A DNA stretch of 53,174 nucleotides from Streptomyces cupreus (GCF_014257025.1 NZ_JACMSF010000057.1:1-53174), one strand, 5' to 3'. Counted from the stretch's first letter, positions 7,902-19,644 are shown. Notes: generated from the letters alone by a model not told the origin. A program made the numbers and translations.

Positions 7902-8077
7902 GGCTCCCGAGCAGTGCAGCAGCATCGCCCCCGCACCGGCAATGGATTAACGCTCAACGAACCCGTGCCGTAGCACTCGCCGCCTCCCCGGCCCCGCCCT
8001 AGAGTGACGTACATCACGATCCGACAGGGTTTTGACGTTTCCCCTCTCCTCCGCCCAAAACGGCCTCTGGAGGGCCC

Positions 8078-8544
8078 ATGACCCACATCACGGTGAAGGT
8101 GGACGGCACGACGTACGAGGACGAGGTGGAACCCCGTCTCCTTCTGATCCACTACCTGCGCGACCGGCTCGGTCTGACCGGCACCCCGATCGGCTGCGAC
8201 ACCTCGAACTGCGGGGCCTGCACGGTCGAACTCGACGGCGAGAGCGTCAAGAGCTGCTCGGTGCTCGCCGTCCAGGCGGACGGCGGCGAGGTCACCACGG
8301 TGCAGGGGCTCGCCCGTGACGGGGAGTGGACCGGGCTCCAGCGCGCCTTCCACGAGCGGCACGCCCTGCAGTGCGGCTACTGCACCCCGGGCATGATCAT
8401 GGCGGCGCGCGATCTGCTGCGCGAGAACCCGCATCCCACCGCCGACGAGGTACGGCAGGGCCTGGAAGGCAACCTGTGCCGCTGCACCGGCTACCAGAAC
8501 ATCGTGCGGGCCGTCCTGGCCGCCTCCGAAGAGGGGGTAACGGC

Positions 8545-8548
<4 letters not shown>
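8078..8548 (+). CDS. coxS: molybdenum hydroxylase small [2Fe-2S] subunit
   Basis: 156 residues, GGAGG seven bases before the ATG. An N-terminal plant-ferredoxin-type [2Fe-2S] cluster is ligated by Cys40, Cys45, Cys48 and Cys60 (GCDTSNCGAC). A second C-terminal cluster uses Cys99, Cys102, Cys134 and Cys136 (CGYC...CRC). This is the full cysteine set of CO dehydrogenase/xanthine-oxidase-family small subunits. It carries electrons from the Mo site in CoxL to FAD in CoxM, in the cytoplasm. First gene of the cox operon; its TGA overlaps the coxL ATG (ATGA). Confidence 0.93.
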
Positions 8549-10901
<2,353 letters not shown>

Positions 10902-10905
<4 letters not shown>

Positions 10906-11756
10906 TTCCTCCGGCATTCGACTACACCCGTCCGACGACCGTCGACGAGGCGGTGCGCGCGCTCGCCGACGGCGGCGAGGACGCCAAGGTGCTGGCCGGC
11001 GGGCAGAGCCTGCTGCCCCTGCTGCGGATGCGCCTCGCCTTCCCCGAACTGGTCGTGGACGTCGGCCGCGTCCCCGGCCTGAGCGGGGTCCGCGAGGACG
11101 GCGACGCCCTGGTCATCGGCGCCATGACCACCCATCACGACGTGATCGGGGCCCCGCTGGTCCGCCGCCACGCCGGTCTGCTCGCCGCCGCCACGGCAAC
11201 CGTCGCCGATCCCGCCGTACGCCATCGCGGCACCCTCGGCGGCTCCCTCGCGCACGCCGATCCGGCCGGGGACCTGCCCGCCGTAGTCCTCGCGATGGAC
11301 GCCGAGTTGGTGGCCCGGGGTCCCGGCGGCACGCGCACGATCCCGGCGCGGGAGTTCTTCGTCGACTACCTTCAATCCGCGCTGGCACCCGACGAACTGC
11401 TCACCGAGGTGCGGGTGCCGAAGGCGGACGGCTGGGGCTTCCACTACGAGAAGTTCCACCGGGTCGCGCAATCCTGGGCGATCGTCGGCGTGGCCGCGCT
11501 GGTGCGGCGGGACGACGGGCGCATCGCCGAGGCGCGGGTCGGGCTGACCAACATGGGCGGCACGCCACTGCGCGCCTACGCGTGCGAGGAGGCCCTGTCC
11601 GGAGCCGGGGACGCCCAGGCGGTGGCGCGGGCGGCCCAGGAGGCGGCCGACGGCACACGGCCCGCCCAGGACACCTCCGCCTCACCGAAGTACCGGGCGC
11701 ATCTGGCCCGGGTGCTCACCAGGCGGGCGGTGCTGACCGCCGCCGGAATGGGGTGA
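10902..11756 (+). CDS. coxM: molybdenum hydroxylase FAD-binding medium subunit
   Basis: 284 residues from a GTG overlapping the coxL TGA (GTGA). FAD-binding signatures are present: VLAGGQSLLPLLRMR near residues 30-44, and TVADPAVRHRGTLGGSLAHADPAGDLP near 100-127 (the TIGG-like block). This subunit passes electrons from the [2Fe-2S] clusters to the final acceptor. Gene order S-L-M differs from the M-S-L order of classical aerobic CO-dehydrogenase operons. Confidence 0.92.
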
Positions 11757-11789
11757 GGGGCGATCACGGACATCGACGGCCCGGAGCAG

Positions 11790-12647
11790 GTGCGGGCCCG
11801 CCTGGAGGCGACGGGCTACCTCCTCGACGAAGGTCTTGCCGTCGCCTGCTTCCTGGCCCTGAGGCTGCACCGGCCGCTGTTCTGCGAGGGCGACGCCGGC
11901 GTCGGCAAGACGGCGCTCGCGTCCGCCTTCGCCGAGGCCCTCGACGCCCCGCTGATCCGGCTCCAGTGCCATGAGGGCATCGATGCCTCGCAGGCCCTGT
12001 ACGACTGGGACTTCCCGCGCCAGCTGCTGCATCTGCGGGCCGCCGAGGCGGCCGGGGTCACCGACGCGGCCCGTCTTGAGGGCGAGTTGTACGACCGGCG
12101 CTTCCTCGTCGCCCGGCCGCTGCTCAGGGCGCTGGAGACCCAGCCGTCGGTGCTGCTGGTCGACGAGATCGACCGGGCGGACGACGAGTTCGAGGCGTTC
12201 CTGCTGGAGCTGCTGTCGGAGTTCTCGGTGACGATCCCGGAGCTCGGCACCCTGCGTGCCGAGGTGCCGCCGGTGGTGGTGCTGACCTCCAACCGCACCC
12301 GTGAGGTGCACGACGCGCTCAAGCGGCGCTGCCTGTACCACTGGTTCGACCACCCGGACTTCGCACGCGAACTGGCCATCGTGCGCAGGAGGTTGCCCGG
12401 GGTGTCGGCGCGCCTCGCGGAACAGGTGACCGCGCTGGTGCAGGCGCTGCGCACGCATGACCTGCTCAAGCCGCCCGGCGTGGCCGAGACGATCGACTGG
12501 GCCGAGGCCCTGCACGCGCTCGGCGCGGACGAGGTGGACGCCGAACTGGCGGTGACGACGCTGGGGTCGGTGCTGAAGTACCGGGAGGACGCGGAGCGGG
12601 CGCGGGGGCTGGACTTCGCGGCGGTCCTCGCGACGCGAGGGGCGTGA
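11790..12647 (+). CDS. coxD: MoxR-type AAA+ ATPase (CoxD-like)
   Basis: 285 residues from a GTG at 11790. Codons further upstream (ITDIDGPEQ) also look coding, so the true start may be a non-standard ATC at 11763. Walker A is GDAGVGKT (about residues 34-41), Walker B is LLVDEID, and sensor 1 lies in VVLTSNRTRE. MoxR ATPases paired with a VWA protein mature metalloenzymes. CoxD of CO dehydrogenase helps build the Mo active site. It lies between coxM and the VWA gene, so a maturation role here is well supported by context. Confidence 0.87.
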   Translation: MRARLEATGYLLDEGLAVACFLALRLHRPLFCEGDAGVGKTALASAFAEALDAPLIRLQCHEGIDASQALYDWDFPRQLLHLRAAEAAGVTDAARLEGELYDRRFLVARPLLRALETQPSVLLVDEIDRADDEFEAFLLELLSEFSVTIPELGTLRAEVPPVVVLTSNRTREVHDALKRRCLYHWFDHPDFARELAIVRRRLPGVSARLAEQVTALVQALRTHDLLKPPGVAETIDWAEALHALGADEVDAELAVTTLGSVLKYREDAERARGLDFAAVLATRGA

Positions 12648-12648
12648 C

Positions 12649-13758
12649 ATGACCGGCGCCGACGCCGCCCTCCTCGGCTTCGCCCGCGCCCTGCGCGCGG
12701 CGGGCGTCGACGCGAGCACCGAGCGGGTGCACGCCTTCCTGGCCGCGGTCGACGTCCTGCGGCCGGAGCTGCGGGCCGACGTGTACTGGGCGGGCCGGCT
12801 GACGCTGTGCGGGCAACGGGACGATCTCGACCGCTACGACCGGGTGTTCGCGGCCTTCTTCCACGGCACCGGCGAAACCCCTCGGCGCCCGGTGACGGTC
12901 CCCCGCACGCCCCGGCCGCGTCTCGTCGCACGGGACGCGGAAGGGCAGGCGCGTGCCCGGGATGTGCAGGACGCGCCGCCTGTTCCGTCCCTCGCGAGCT
13001 CCTCCGAGGTGCTGCGCCACCGGGACATCGCCGAGCTGAGCGGGCCCGAGCGGGCGGAGGTGCGCCGGCTGCTGGCCGCGCTGGCGCTGCGGGGCCAGGT
13101 ACGGCGGTCCGCGCGGCGGCGTCCTGCCCGGCGCGGGGAGGTCGATCCGCATCGCACGGTCCGGGAGCTGTTGCGGCGCGGCGGGGAGCCCGCACGCCTG
13201 CTCCGGTACGCCCGGACGGAGCATCCACGCCGGGTGGTGCTGCTCGTGGACGTCAGCGGCTCCATGGCGCCGTACGCGGACGCGCTGCTGCGCTTCGCGC
13301 ACGCGGCCGTGCGCGGGGCCCGTACGGAGGTGTTCACGATCGGGACGCGGCTGACCCGGGTCACCCGGGAGCTGTCGCACCGGGACCCCGACCTCGCGAT
13401 GGCCGCGGTCGCCTCGGCGGTACCCGACTGGCGCGGGGGTACCCGGCTGGGTGAGCTGCTGGGCGCGTTCCTGGACCGCTGGGGGCAGCGCGGCATGGCG
13501 CGCGGTGCGATCGTGGTGGTGCTGTCCGACGGCTGGGAGCGCGGCGATCCGGAGCTGCTCGCGGAACAGATGCGCCGGCTGCACCGGCTGGCGCACCGGG
13601 TGATCTGGGCCAATCCGCTCAAGGCCCGGCCCGGTTACGCGCCCCTGGCGGCCGGGATGGCGGCGGCGCTGCCGAGCGTGGACGCGTTCGTCGAGGGCCA
13701 CAGCCTCTCGGCGCTGGAACGCCTGGCGGCGGCGGTGAGAGGAGCCGACGATGCGTGA
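12649..13758 (+). CDS. coxE: VWA-domain protein (CoxE-like)
   Basis: 369 residues, starting 1 bp after the coxD stop. The C-terminal von Willebrand A domain has the metal-site motif DVSGSM at residues 201-206, plus a Thr in WRGGTRLGE and an Asp in LSDGWERGD, so the MIDAS site looks complete. The N-terminal half is helical and basic (RRSARRRPARR at 152-162). CoxE-type proteins act with the MoxR ATPase in cofactor insertion. Its stop overlaps the start of the truncated xdhC-like copy (ATGCGTGA). Confidence 0.88.
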   Translation: MTGADAALLGFARALRAAGVDASTERVHAFLAAVDVLRPELRADVYWAGRLTLCGQRDDLDRYDRVFAAFFHGTGETPRRPVTVPRTPRPRLVARDAEGQARARDVQDAPPVPSLASSSEVLRHRDIAELSGPERAEVRRLLAALALRGQVRRSARRRPARRGEVDPHRTVRELLRRGGEPARLLRYARTEHPRRVVLLVDVSGSMAPYADALLRFAHAAVRGARTEVFTIGTRLTRVTRELSHRDPDLAMAAVASAVPDWRGGTRLGELLGAFLDRWGQRGMARGAIVVVLSDGWERGDPELLAEQMRRLHRLAHRVIWANPLKARPGYAPLAAGMAAALPSVDAFVEGHSLSALERLAAAVRGADDA

Positions 13759-13921
13759 CCTACTCCCGATGCTGAGCGCCTGGTACACGGCCGGATCACC
13801 CTTCGGCCTCGCCACAGTCGTCGCAACGAGCCGCAGCGCGCCGCGCGAACCAGGGGCCACGATGGCCGTGGAGCCGGACAAGACGGTCCTGGGCGTCGCG
13901 AGAGGAGCCAACCGTGCGTGA
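13751..13921 (+). pseudogene. truncated tandem copy of the XdhC-family gene start
   Basis: A 56-codon frame begins at an ATG inside the last codons of coxE. Its first 35 residues nearly equal those of the following XdhC-family gene (differences only at MLS versus VLG and E versus D). 13776-13848 is identical over 73 bp to 13939-14011, an offset of 163 bp. After residue 36 it diverges, loses the GSVSGGCVE motif and stops. The coxE-end/ribosome-binding-site junction is duplicated too (AGAGGAGCC before each copy). It looks like a partial tandem duplication whose first copy has decayed; the short peptide may still be translated. Confidence 0.75.
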
Positions 13922-15014
13922 CCTACTCCCCGTACTCGGCGCCTGGTACACGGCCGGATCACCCTTCGGCCTCGCCACAGTCGTCGCAACGAGCCGCAGC
14001 GCGCCGCGCGATCCGGGGGCCGCGATGGCGGTGGGTCCGGGCGACGAGGTCGTGGGCAGTGTGTCGGGTGGCTGTGTCGAGGGGGCGGTGTTCGAGCTGG
14101 CGCAGGAGGTGGTGGCGAACGGCGAGGCGCGCCTGGAGACCTTCGGGTACAGCGACGAGGACGCGTTCGCGGTGGGGCTGACCTGCGGCGGCGAGATCAC
14201 CCTCCTGGTCCGTCCGGTGACGGCCGCCGCCGATCCTTCCTTCGGCGCGGTCGCTCGGTCCGTCGCCGCCGGCGAGCCGGTCACCGTGGCCTCGGTGACC
14301 GACGGGCCCGCGCCGCGCGGGGCGACCCTCGCGGTCTGGCCCGACCGGGTCCTCGGCACACTGGGCACGGAGGGCCTGGACGCGGCGGTCACCGCCGACG
14401 CGCGCGGCGAACTCGCCCTCGGCGCCACGGGCCTGCGCCACTACGGGCCGCACGGCGAGCGCCGTGAGGACGCCGTCGCCGTCTTCCTGCACTCCTTCGC
14501 CCCACCCCCGCGCATGCTGGTCTTCGGCGCGATCGACTACGCGGCCGCCGTCGCCCGGATCGGCGACTTCCTCGGCTACCGGGTCACCGTCTGCGACGCC
14601 CGCCCGGTCTTCGCGACCCCGAAGCGCTTCCCGGAGGGCGTCGAGGTGGTCGTCGACTGGCCGCACCGCTATCTGAACGGCACCGAAACCGACGGGCGCA
14701 CGGTGATCTGCGTCCTCACCCATGACCCCAAGTTCGACGTGCCGCTGCTGGAGGAAGCGTTGCGCAGGCCGGCCGCGTACATCGGGGCGATGGGCAGCCG
14801 CCGTACCCACGACGACCGGATGCGGCGGCTGGCCGCGGCCGGGCTCACCGGGGCCGAACTGTCCCGGCTGCGCTCACCCGTGGGCCTCGACCTCGGGGCC
14901 CGTACGCCCGAGGAGGTCGCCGTGTCGGTCGCCGCCGAGATCGTCGCCCTGCGCTGGGGCGGCACCGGCGCCCCACTGACCGCGACGGAGGGGGCGATCC
15001 ACCCCTTGCCCTGA
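13914..15014 (+). CDS. XdhC/CoxI-family molybdenum hydroxylase maturation protein
   Basis: 366 residues from a GTG with AGAGGAGCC upstream. The N-terminal XdhC/CoxI domain has GSVSGGCVEGAV (near residues 48-59) and a conserved cysteine in LTCGGEI. The C-terminal NAD-binding-like XdhC_C domain has VFGAIDYAAAV and AYIGAMGSRRTHDDR. XdhC proteins bind the Mo cofactor, promote its sulfuration and insert it into the large subunit. The full two-domain length agrees with functional homologues, so this is the working copy of the tandem pair. Confidence 0.88.
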   Translation: MRDLLPVLGAWYTAGSPFGLATVVATSRSAPRDPGAAMAVGPGDEVVGSVSGGCVEGAVFELAQEVVANGEARLETFGYSDEDAFAVGLTCGGEITLLVRPVTAAADPSFGAVARSVAAGEPVTVASVTDGPAPRGATLAVWPDRVLGTLGTEGLDAAVTADARGELALGATGLRHYGPHGERREDAVAVFLHSFAPPPRMLVFGAIDYAAAVARIGDFLGYRVTVCDARPVFATPKRFPEGVEVVVDWPHRYLNGTETDGRTVICVLTHDPKFDVPLLEEALRRPAAYIGAMGSRRTHDDRMRRLAAAGLTGAELSRLRSPVGLDLGARTPEEVAVSVAAEIVALRWGGTGAPLTATEGAIHPLP

Positions 15015-15034
15015 CGCCCCCTGAGGAGGAAAAG

Positions 15035-15634
15035 ATGGAACTGCGCCACGAGTTCACCGTGCCCGTGCCCGTCGACGACGCCTGGCAGGCGCTCCTCGAC
15101 ATCGAACGGGTCGCGCCCTGTCTGCCCGGGGCGAGCGTGGAGGACTACGACGGCAAGACCGTCACCGGCTCGGTCCGCGTCAAAGTGGGCCCGGTGACCC
15201 TGACGTACAAGGGCACCGCGGTCTTCGACGAGCGGGACGAGCAGGAGCACCGGATGGTGCTGAGCGCGAGCGGCCGGGAGACCCGCGGCCAGGGCACGGC
15301 GCGAGCCACTGTCACCGGCACGCTCACCGAACGCGACGACGGTACGGCGGTCACGGTGCTCACGGACCTGTCGGTGACCGGACGTCCGGCGCAGTTCGGG
15401 CGCGGGCTGCTGTCGGAGGTGGGCGACCGCCTGGTGTCCCGGTTCGCCGAGTGCCTGGCGGAAAAGCTCACGAAGCCGGAGGAGCCGGCACCCGCCGCTG
15501 CGGTGGCCGAGGAGACGGCTCCCCTCGATCTCACCCGAACGGCCGCACTTCCCGTCGCCCGACGCGTGGGGCCACCCCTGGCGGCCGCCCTGCTGGTGCT
15601 GGTCGCCTGGCGGTGGCGGCGCAGGAGGCGCTGA
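15035..15634 (+). CDS. coxG: CoxG-like SRPBCC protein with C-terminal membrane anchor
   Basis: 199 residues with an excellent GAGGAGG ribosome-binding site. The N-terminal 145 residues form a START/SRPBCC domain typical of CoxG (VPVPVDDAWQALLDIERVAPCLPGASVED; KVGPVTLTYKGTA). A linker rich in Ala/Pro/Glu and a single C-terminal membrane helix (about residues 178-193, ending in RRRRR) follow. CoxG is thought to tether the hydroxylase to the cytoplasmic membrane so it can feed the respiratory chain. Last gene of the cox operon. Confidence 0.88.
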   Translation: MELRHEFTVPVPVDDAWQALLDIERVAPCLPGASVEDYDGKTVTGSVRVKVGPVTLTYKGTAVFDERDEQEHRMVLSASGRETRGQGTARATVTGTLTERDDGTAVTVLTDLSVTGRPAQFGRGLLSEVGDRLVSRFAECLAEKLTKPEEPAPAAAVAEETAPLDLTRTAALPVARRVGPPLAAALLVLVAWRWRRRRR

Positions 15635-15653
15635 GCAGGTCGGGCGAAGTCCA

Positions 15654-16175
15654 CTACGGTGCGGCAGCGCCCTGAAGGGGCGCGGGGAGGCGGTGCAGTT
15701 CGACGTCCGTGAGACTGCCGTCGGCGACCGAGGCGGTGAGGTAGGTGCAGTGCGGCTGGCGGCGCCGGTCGGTCGGGGAGCCCGGGTTGAGCAGGCGCAG
15801 CCCGGAGGGCGCGGTGGTGTCCCAGGGGATGTGACTGTGCCCGAACACCAGCACGTCCAGCTCGGGAAAACGGGCCGCGCAACGCGCCTCGCGGCCCTGG
15901 GCGGGGCCGGTCTCGTGCACGACGCCGAAACGCAGGCCGCCGAGATCGGCGTACGCCACTTCGGGGAGGCGGGCGCGCAGGTCGGGGCCGTCGTTGTTGC
16001 CGTACACCCCGATCAGCCGACGGCTGCGGCGCTCCAGCAGGTCGAGGGTGGCCGTGTCGACCCAGTCACCCGCGTGGATCACCACGTCCGCGTCCGGGAG
16101 TTCGGCGAGGAGCGGGGCGGGAAGTGCGCGGGCGCGCTTGGGGAGGTGGGTGTCGGACATCAGCAGCAGACGCAC
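15654..16175 (-). CDS. YfcE/MJ0936-type metallophosphoesterase
   Basis: 173 residues, GTG start. The calcineurin-like metal-binding motifs are in order: SDTH (residues 7-10), HAGDW, GNND, HETG and GHSH. This is the small two-metal phosphodiesterase family. It is convergent with coxG, with only 19 bp between the stops; a GCGCCC/GGGCGC hairpin inside its 3' end (15667-15683) could terminate both. The substrate is unknown. Confidence 0.88.
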   Translation of the reverse strand: MRLLLMSDTHLPKRARALPAPLLAELPDADVVIHAGDWVDTATLDLLERRSRRLIGVYGNNDGPDLRARLPEVAYADLGGLRFGVVHETGPAQGREARCAARFPELDVLVFGHSHIPWDTTAPSGLRLLNPGSPTDRRRQPHCTYLTASVADGSLTDVELHRLPAPLQGAAAP

Positions 16176-16301
16176 TCCGCCAGGCTACGGCCATCGGCCT
16201 GGCCGGAGGTGGCAAGCGAGTGGGCGCGGGTTAGCATCGGGCGAGGCGTACCGTGCCGCACCCAGCAAGGCAGGCGACGACCCGAGGGGACTTGGAGCGC
16301 G

Positions 16302-18227
16302 ATGCCGGTCAAGGTCAGCGTCATCGTTCCCGTGTACAACCCGGGGGCGTACATCGAGGACTGCATCTCCTCGCTGCTGCGGCAGTCCCTGCCCCCGGAC
16401 GAGTACGAAGTGATCTTCGTCGACGACGGCTCCACCGACGACACGCCAGGCCGGCTCGACGAGCTCGCCGCTGAGGATTCCCGGGTGACGGTCGTGCACC
16501 AGGAGAACTCCGGCTGGGCGGGCAAGCCCCGCAATGTCGGCGTCGCCGCCTCCCGCGGCGAGTACGTGATGTTCGTGGACAACGACGACCACCTCGGCGA
16601 CGAGGCCCTTGAGCGGATGTACGACTACGGCGTGGCGAACGACGCCGATGTCGTCGTAGGGAAAATGGCCGGTCAGGGCCGCGGGGTGCCGGTGGAGCTG
16701 TTCCGTCGCAACCATCCCCGGGCCACCGTGGAGAGCGCGCCGCTGATCGACAGCCTCACCCCGCACAAGATGTTCCGCCGCGCGTTCCTGGACCGCATCG
16801 GCCTGCGCTTCCCCGAGGGCAAACGCCGCCTGGAGGACCACGTCTTCGTCACCGAGGCGTTCCTGCGGGCGGACAACGTCTCGGTGCTCAGCGACTACGT
16901 CTGCTACTACCACGTGCGCCGGGACGACGCCGCCAACGCGGGCTTCCAGCGCTTCGACCCGGTCGGCTACTTCAAGAACCTGCGCGAGGCTCTGGACGTC
17001 GTCGAGCGGTACACCGAGCCGGGACCGGTGCGCGACCGGCTCTTCCGCCGCTGGCTGCGCGTGGAGATGGTCGAACGGATGCGCGGCAAGCGGCTGCTGG
17101 CCGCGCCCGCCGACTATCGCAAGGAGCTGTTCCGGGAGATCCACTCCGTCGTCGTGGAGCGGTTCGGGCCCGGTGTGGCGGCCGGTCTTCAGCCCACGCA
17201 GCAGGTCGTGGCCGCGCTGATCGCCGCCGACCGGTACGGCGATGTGGAGGCGTTCGCCGAGTGGGAGGCGGGCGTCGTCCTCAAGGCGATGCCGGAGGGC
17301 CTGGAGTGGGCGGACGGCGCGCTGCGGGTCTCCTTCGCCGCGGAGTACCACTCCGGTGGCGCGCCCCTGACGTTCAGCGCCGCGGGCGGCGGCGATCCGC
17401 TCAAGGCCCCGCCGAAGGACGTCACCGAGGCCATCGCCTGGGTGGGCGCCGACACCGTCTCCCGGTTCGGCTCCGCGACCGCGGACCTGCTGCTGCGTCA
17501 ACGCTCCAGCGCCGCACAGTACTTCCAGCCGGTGCAGTTCACCCGGGAGACCGTGCCCACCGAGGACCGGGGCCGCTTCCGGCTGGTGCTGCGGGCGACC
17601 GCCACCGTCGACCCGGCACGGGCGGCCGGGGGCTCGCCGCTGGCCGGCGGGCTGTGGGACGTCGTGGTCCGGGTGAAGCTGGGCGGCTGGACCAAGGAGT
17701 GCCGGCCCGCCCCGGCCCCCCGCACCGAGCGGCCCACGGCGTACGCCGGAGTCGTCGCCGGGCGGGTGGTGCTGCCGTACTGGACCGCCCGGCAGAGCTC
17801 GCTCGCCCTGGACGTCGACCGTGCGACCCGGAGCCTCGGGCTCGGCCGGGTCGCGCCCGAGTCGGTCGGCGTCACGGACGGCCGACTGAGCGCCCCGGTG
17901 CCGCTGTACGTGCCCGGCGACACTGAGGTGCTGCTGCGGCTGACCGCGAAGGGCAAGTCCCTCGACGCCCGTGGCTCCCTCTCCCCCGCGCCCGACGCGC
18001 CCGGGGCGCTGCTCAGCGCCGCGCTGCCCGTCTCCGCGATGGGCGGGGCGACCTGGCGGACGGCGCTGGGCCCGGGCACGGGCACGGCCGAACGGCGGCT
18101 GCTGGCGCTGCCGTTCGCGCTGCGCGCCGGGGCGCACGGGGTGCAGGTGCGGCGCACGCCCCGGCCGGGGGTGCTGCGCCGACTGGTACGCAAGGCGAAG
18201 GCCCTGCTCAGGGCCCCACGGAGGTGA
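16302..18227 (+). CDS. family-2 glycosyltransferase with large C-terminal region
   Basis: 641 residues from the ATG at 16302. The frame is open upstream, but MPVKVSVIVPVYNPG is the canonical GT2 start. The GT-A domain has nucleotide-binding VDDGST (40-45) and the metal site FVDNDD (91-96). RRLEDHVF, near residue 180, carries the ED pair expected of the catalytic base. Residues beyond about 330 form a beta-rich region seen in teichoic-acid-type or capsular GT2 proteins. No membrane helix is obvious. It is followed 4 bp later by rmlC, so a rhamnose-containing glycan or polymer is the likely product. Confidence 0.85.
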   Translation: MPVKVSVIVPVYNPGAYIEDCISSLLRQSLPPDEYEVIFVDDGSTDDTPGRLDELAAEDSRVTVVHQENSGWAGKPRNVGVAASRGEYVMFVDNDDHLGDEALERMYDYGVANDADVVVGKMAGQGRGVPVELFRRNHPRATVESAPLIDSLTPHKMFRRAFLDRIGLRFPEGKRRLEDHVFVTEAFLRADNVSVLSDYVCYYHVRRDDAANAGFQRFDPVGYFKNLREALDVVERYTEPGPVRDRLFRRWLRVEMVERMRGKRLLAAPADYRKELFREIHSVVVERFGPGVAAGLQPTQQVVAALIAADRYGDVEAFAEWEAGVVLKAMPEGLEWADGALRVSFAAEYHSGGAPLTFSAAGGGDPLKAPPKDVTEAIAWVGADTVSRFGSATADLLLRQRSSAAQYFQPVQFTRETVPTEDRGRFRLVLRATATVDPARAAGGSPLAGGLWDVVVRVKLGGWTKECRPAPAPRTERPTAYAGVVAGRVVLPYWTARQSSLALDVDRATRSLGLGRVAPESVGVTDGRLSAPVPLYVPGDTEVLLRLTAKGKSLDARGSLSPAPDAPGALLSAALPVSAMGGATWRTALGPGTGTAERRLLALPFALRAGAHGVQVRRTPRPGVLRRLVRKAKALLRAPRR

Positions 18228-18231
18228 CGCG

Positions 18232-18831
18232 GTGCGCTCGCTGGGGATCGACGGTGCCTGGGTGCTGGAGCCCAAGGTCTTCCCGGACGACCGGGGCAGC
18301 TTTCACGAGTGGTACCGGGGCGAGGAGTTCCGCGAGGCCACCGGCTACGACCTGACGCTCGCGCAGGCCAACTGCTCCGTCTCCCGGCGGGGCGTGGTGC
18401 GCGGCGTGCACTTCTCCGACGTGCCGCCCGGTCAGGCCAAGTACGTGACCTGTGTGCGCGGCGCCGTGCTGGACGTGGTGGTCGATCTGCGCACCGGTTC
18501 CCCGGCGTTCGGGCAGTGGGAGGCGGTCCGCCTCGACGACGACACCCGGCACGCGGTGTTCCTCGCCGAGGGCCTCGGGCACGCCTTCATGGCCATCACC
18601 GACGACGCCACCGTCAACTACCTGTGCTCCACCGGCTATGCCCCGGGCCGCGAGCACGGAGTGAACCCCCTCGACCCCGACCTGGGCCTGCCCTGGCCGG
18701 ACGGCGTGGAGCCGGTGCTGTCCCCCAAGGACGCCGAGGCACCGTCCCTGGCCCAGGCACTGCGCACCGGCCTCCTGCCGTCGTACGAGGACTGCGCCGC
18801 CCGCTACCGGGAGTTGCGGGGCGGCGGCTAG
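18232..18831 (+). CDS. rmlC: dTDP-4-dehydrorhamnose 3,5-epimerase
   Basis: 199 residues from a GTG, with GGAGG (18219-18223) eight bases upstream and overlapping the end of the glycosyltransferase gene. RmlC cupin signatures are FPDDRGSF (17-24), RGVHFS with catalytic His60, CVRGAVLDVVVDLR, and GLGHAFMAI. It converts dTDP-4-keto-6-deoxyglucose to dTDP-4-keto-L-rhamnose, feeding RmlD. It pairs with the GT2 gene in one unit and converges on rmlABD. Confidence 0.93.
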   Translation: MRSLGIDGAWVLEPKVFPDDRGSFHEWYRGEEFREATGYDLTLAQANCSVSRRGVVRGVHFSDVPPGQAKYVTCVRGAVLDVVVDLRTGSPAFGQWEAVRLDDDTRHAVFLAEGLGHAFMAITDDATVNYLCSTGYAPGREHGVNPLDPDLGLPWPDGVEPVLSPKDAEAPSLAQALRTGLLPSYEDCAARYRELRGGG

Positions 18832-18856
18832 GACTGTCCGGCCGGTCAAGTCCTAG
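18828..18856. terminator. bidirectional terminator between rmlC and the methyltransferase
   Basis: Inverted repeat CTAGGACT (18828-18835) / AGTCCTAG (18849-18856), loop 13 nt. Each arm contains the stop codon of one of the two converging genes, so it should terminate both transcripts. Confidence 0.6.
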
Positions 18857-19644
18857 AGCTGCTCCAGCGCGTGCCGCAGTGGGTCCCAGCCTCGGGAGCG
18901 GCGTACGCCGAGGTTCCTGGCCCGGGCCAGCGGGCGCCAGAAGCCGGCCTCCAGCAGCGCCTCTGGGCGTACCGCTCCGGTCCGTTCCAGGATCGTCTCG
19001 GGCACCTTCTGCGGGTCGGGCAGGTCGTACTCGGCGACGATCTCGTCGTACTTGTCGCGCAGCACGGTGCTGTGCGGGTCGGCGCCGAACACGACGAGTT
19101 GTCCGGTGGGCTGGGTGTCGACGAGGACGGTGACCAGGTCGGGGCGGTGGCGGGCGAGGATCTCGACGAGCTTGTAGACGTCGCCGGTCCAGGCTCCGGT
19201 GTGGCGGTCGCGGGCCGCCTCGTCGATGTTGCGCGGCAGCATGTCGTCGAAGACGATCACGCTGGTCCAGTCGGAGTGCCGCTCGACGTTGATGAAGTCC
19301 CGCAGCGCGTACTCGAACAGGTGCATGCCGTCGATGAACGACAGGTCGAGGGTGGTGCGCCGCCAGTGGCCGATCGGGCTGCGGCCCCGGCGCAGGTTGC
19401 GGACCGGGTGGCGGCCGCCCTTGAGGTGGGCGAGGGGGTTGTCGCGGGCGAAGAAGTCGTCGCTCGTGGCCTTCACCAGGTGGACGTCGCAGCGGATCTC
19501 CGTGACCACCTTGAAGGCGGGGTCGATCGCGATGCTGGGCACCCTCGACAGTCTGAGGCTGCGACCGTCGTTGACACCGATCTCCAGGTAGTTGCGGTTG
19601 GCGCTGACCTTGTGCAGTTCCTTCAGGAACTCATGGCGTTTCAC
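18853..19644 (-). CDS. predicted SAM-dependent methyltransferase (Methyltransf_24-like)
   Basis: 263 residues, GTG start overlapping the rmlD stop by 4 nt (GTGA). NYLEIGVNDGRSL (18-30) is a motif-I-like SAM site, AIDPAF supplies the acidic residue after strand 2, and LSFIDGMHLFEYALRD resembles the metal/SAM region of the CmcI/TylF-like family of sugar O-methyltransferases. A basic, low-complexity insertion lies near residues 76-93 (GGRHPVRNLRRGRSPIGHW). As last gene of the rml operon it could methylate the deoxysugar or glycan; this is inference. Confidence 0.7.
   Translation of the reverse strand: MKRHEFLKELHKVSANRNYLEIGVNDGRSLRLSRVPSIAIDPAFKVVTEIRCDVHLVKATSDDFFARDNPLAHLKGGRHPVRNLRRGRSPIGHWRRTTLDLSFIDGMHLFEYALRDFINVERHSDWTSVIVFDDMLPRNIDEAARDRHTGAWTGDVYKLVEILARHRPDLVTVLVDTQPTGQLVVFGADPHSTVLRDKYDEIVAEYDLPDPQKVPETILERTGAVRPEALLEAGFWRPLARARNLGVRRSRGWDPLRHALEQL

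Noticed and set aside
15693..16301. N-terminal extension of the GT2 glycosyltransferase
   Set aside because: The open frame upstream of 16302 lies antisense to the metallophosphoesterase gene, and the GT2 family begins at MPVKVSVIVP.
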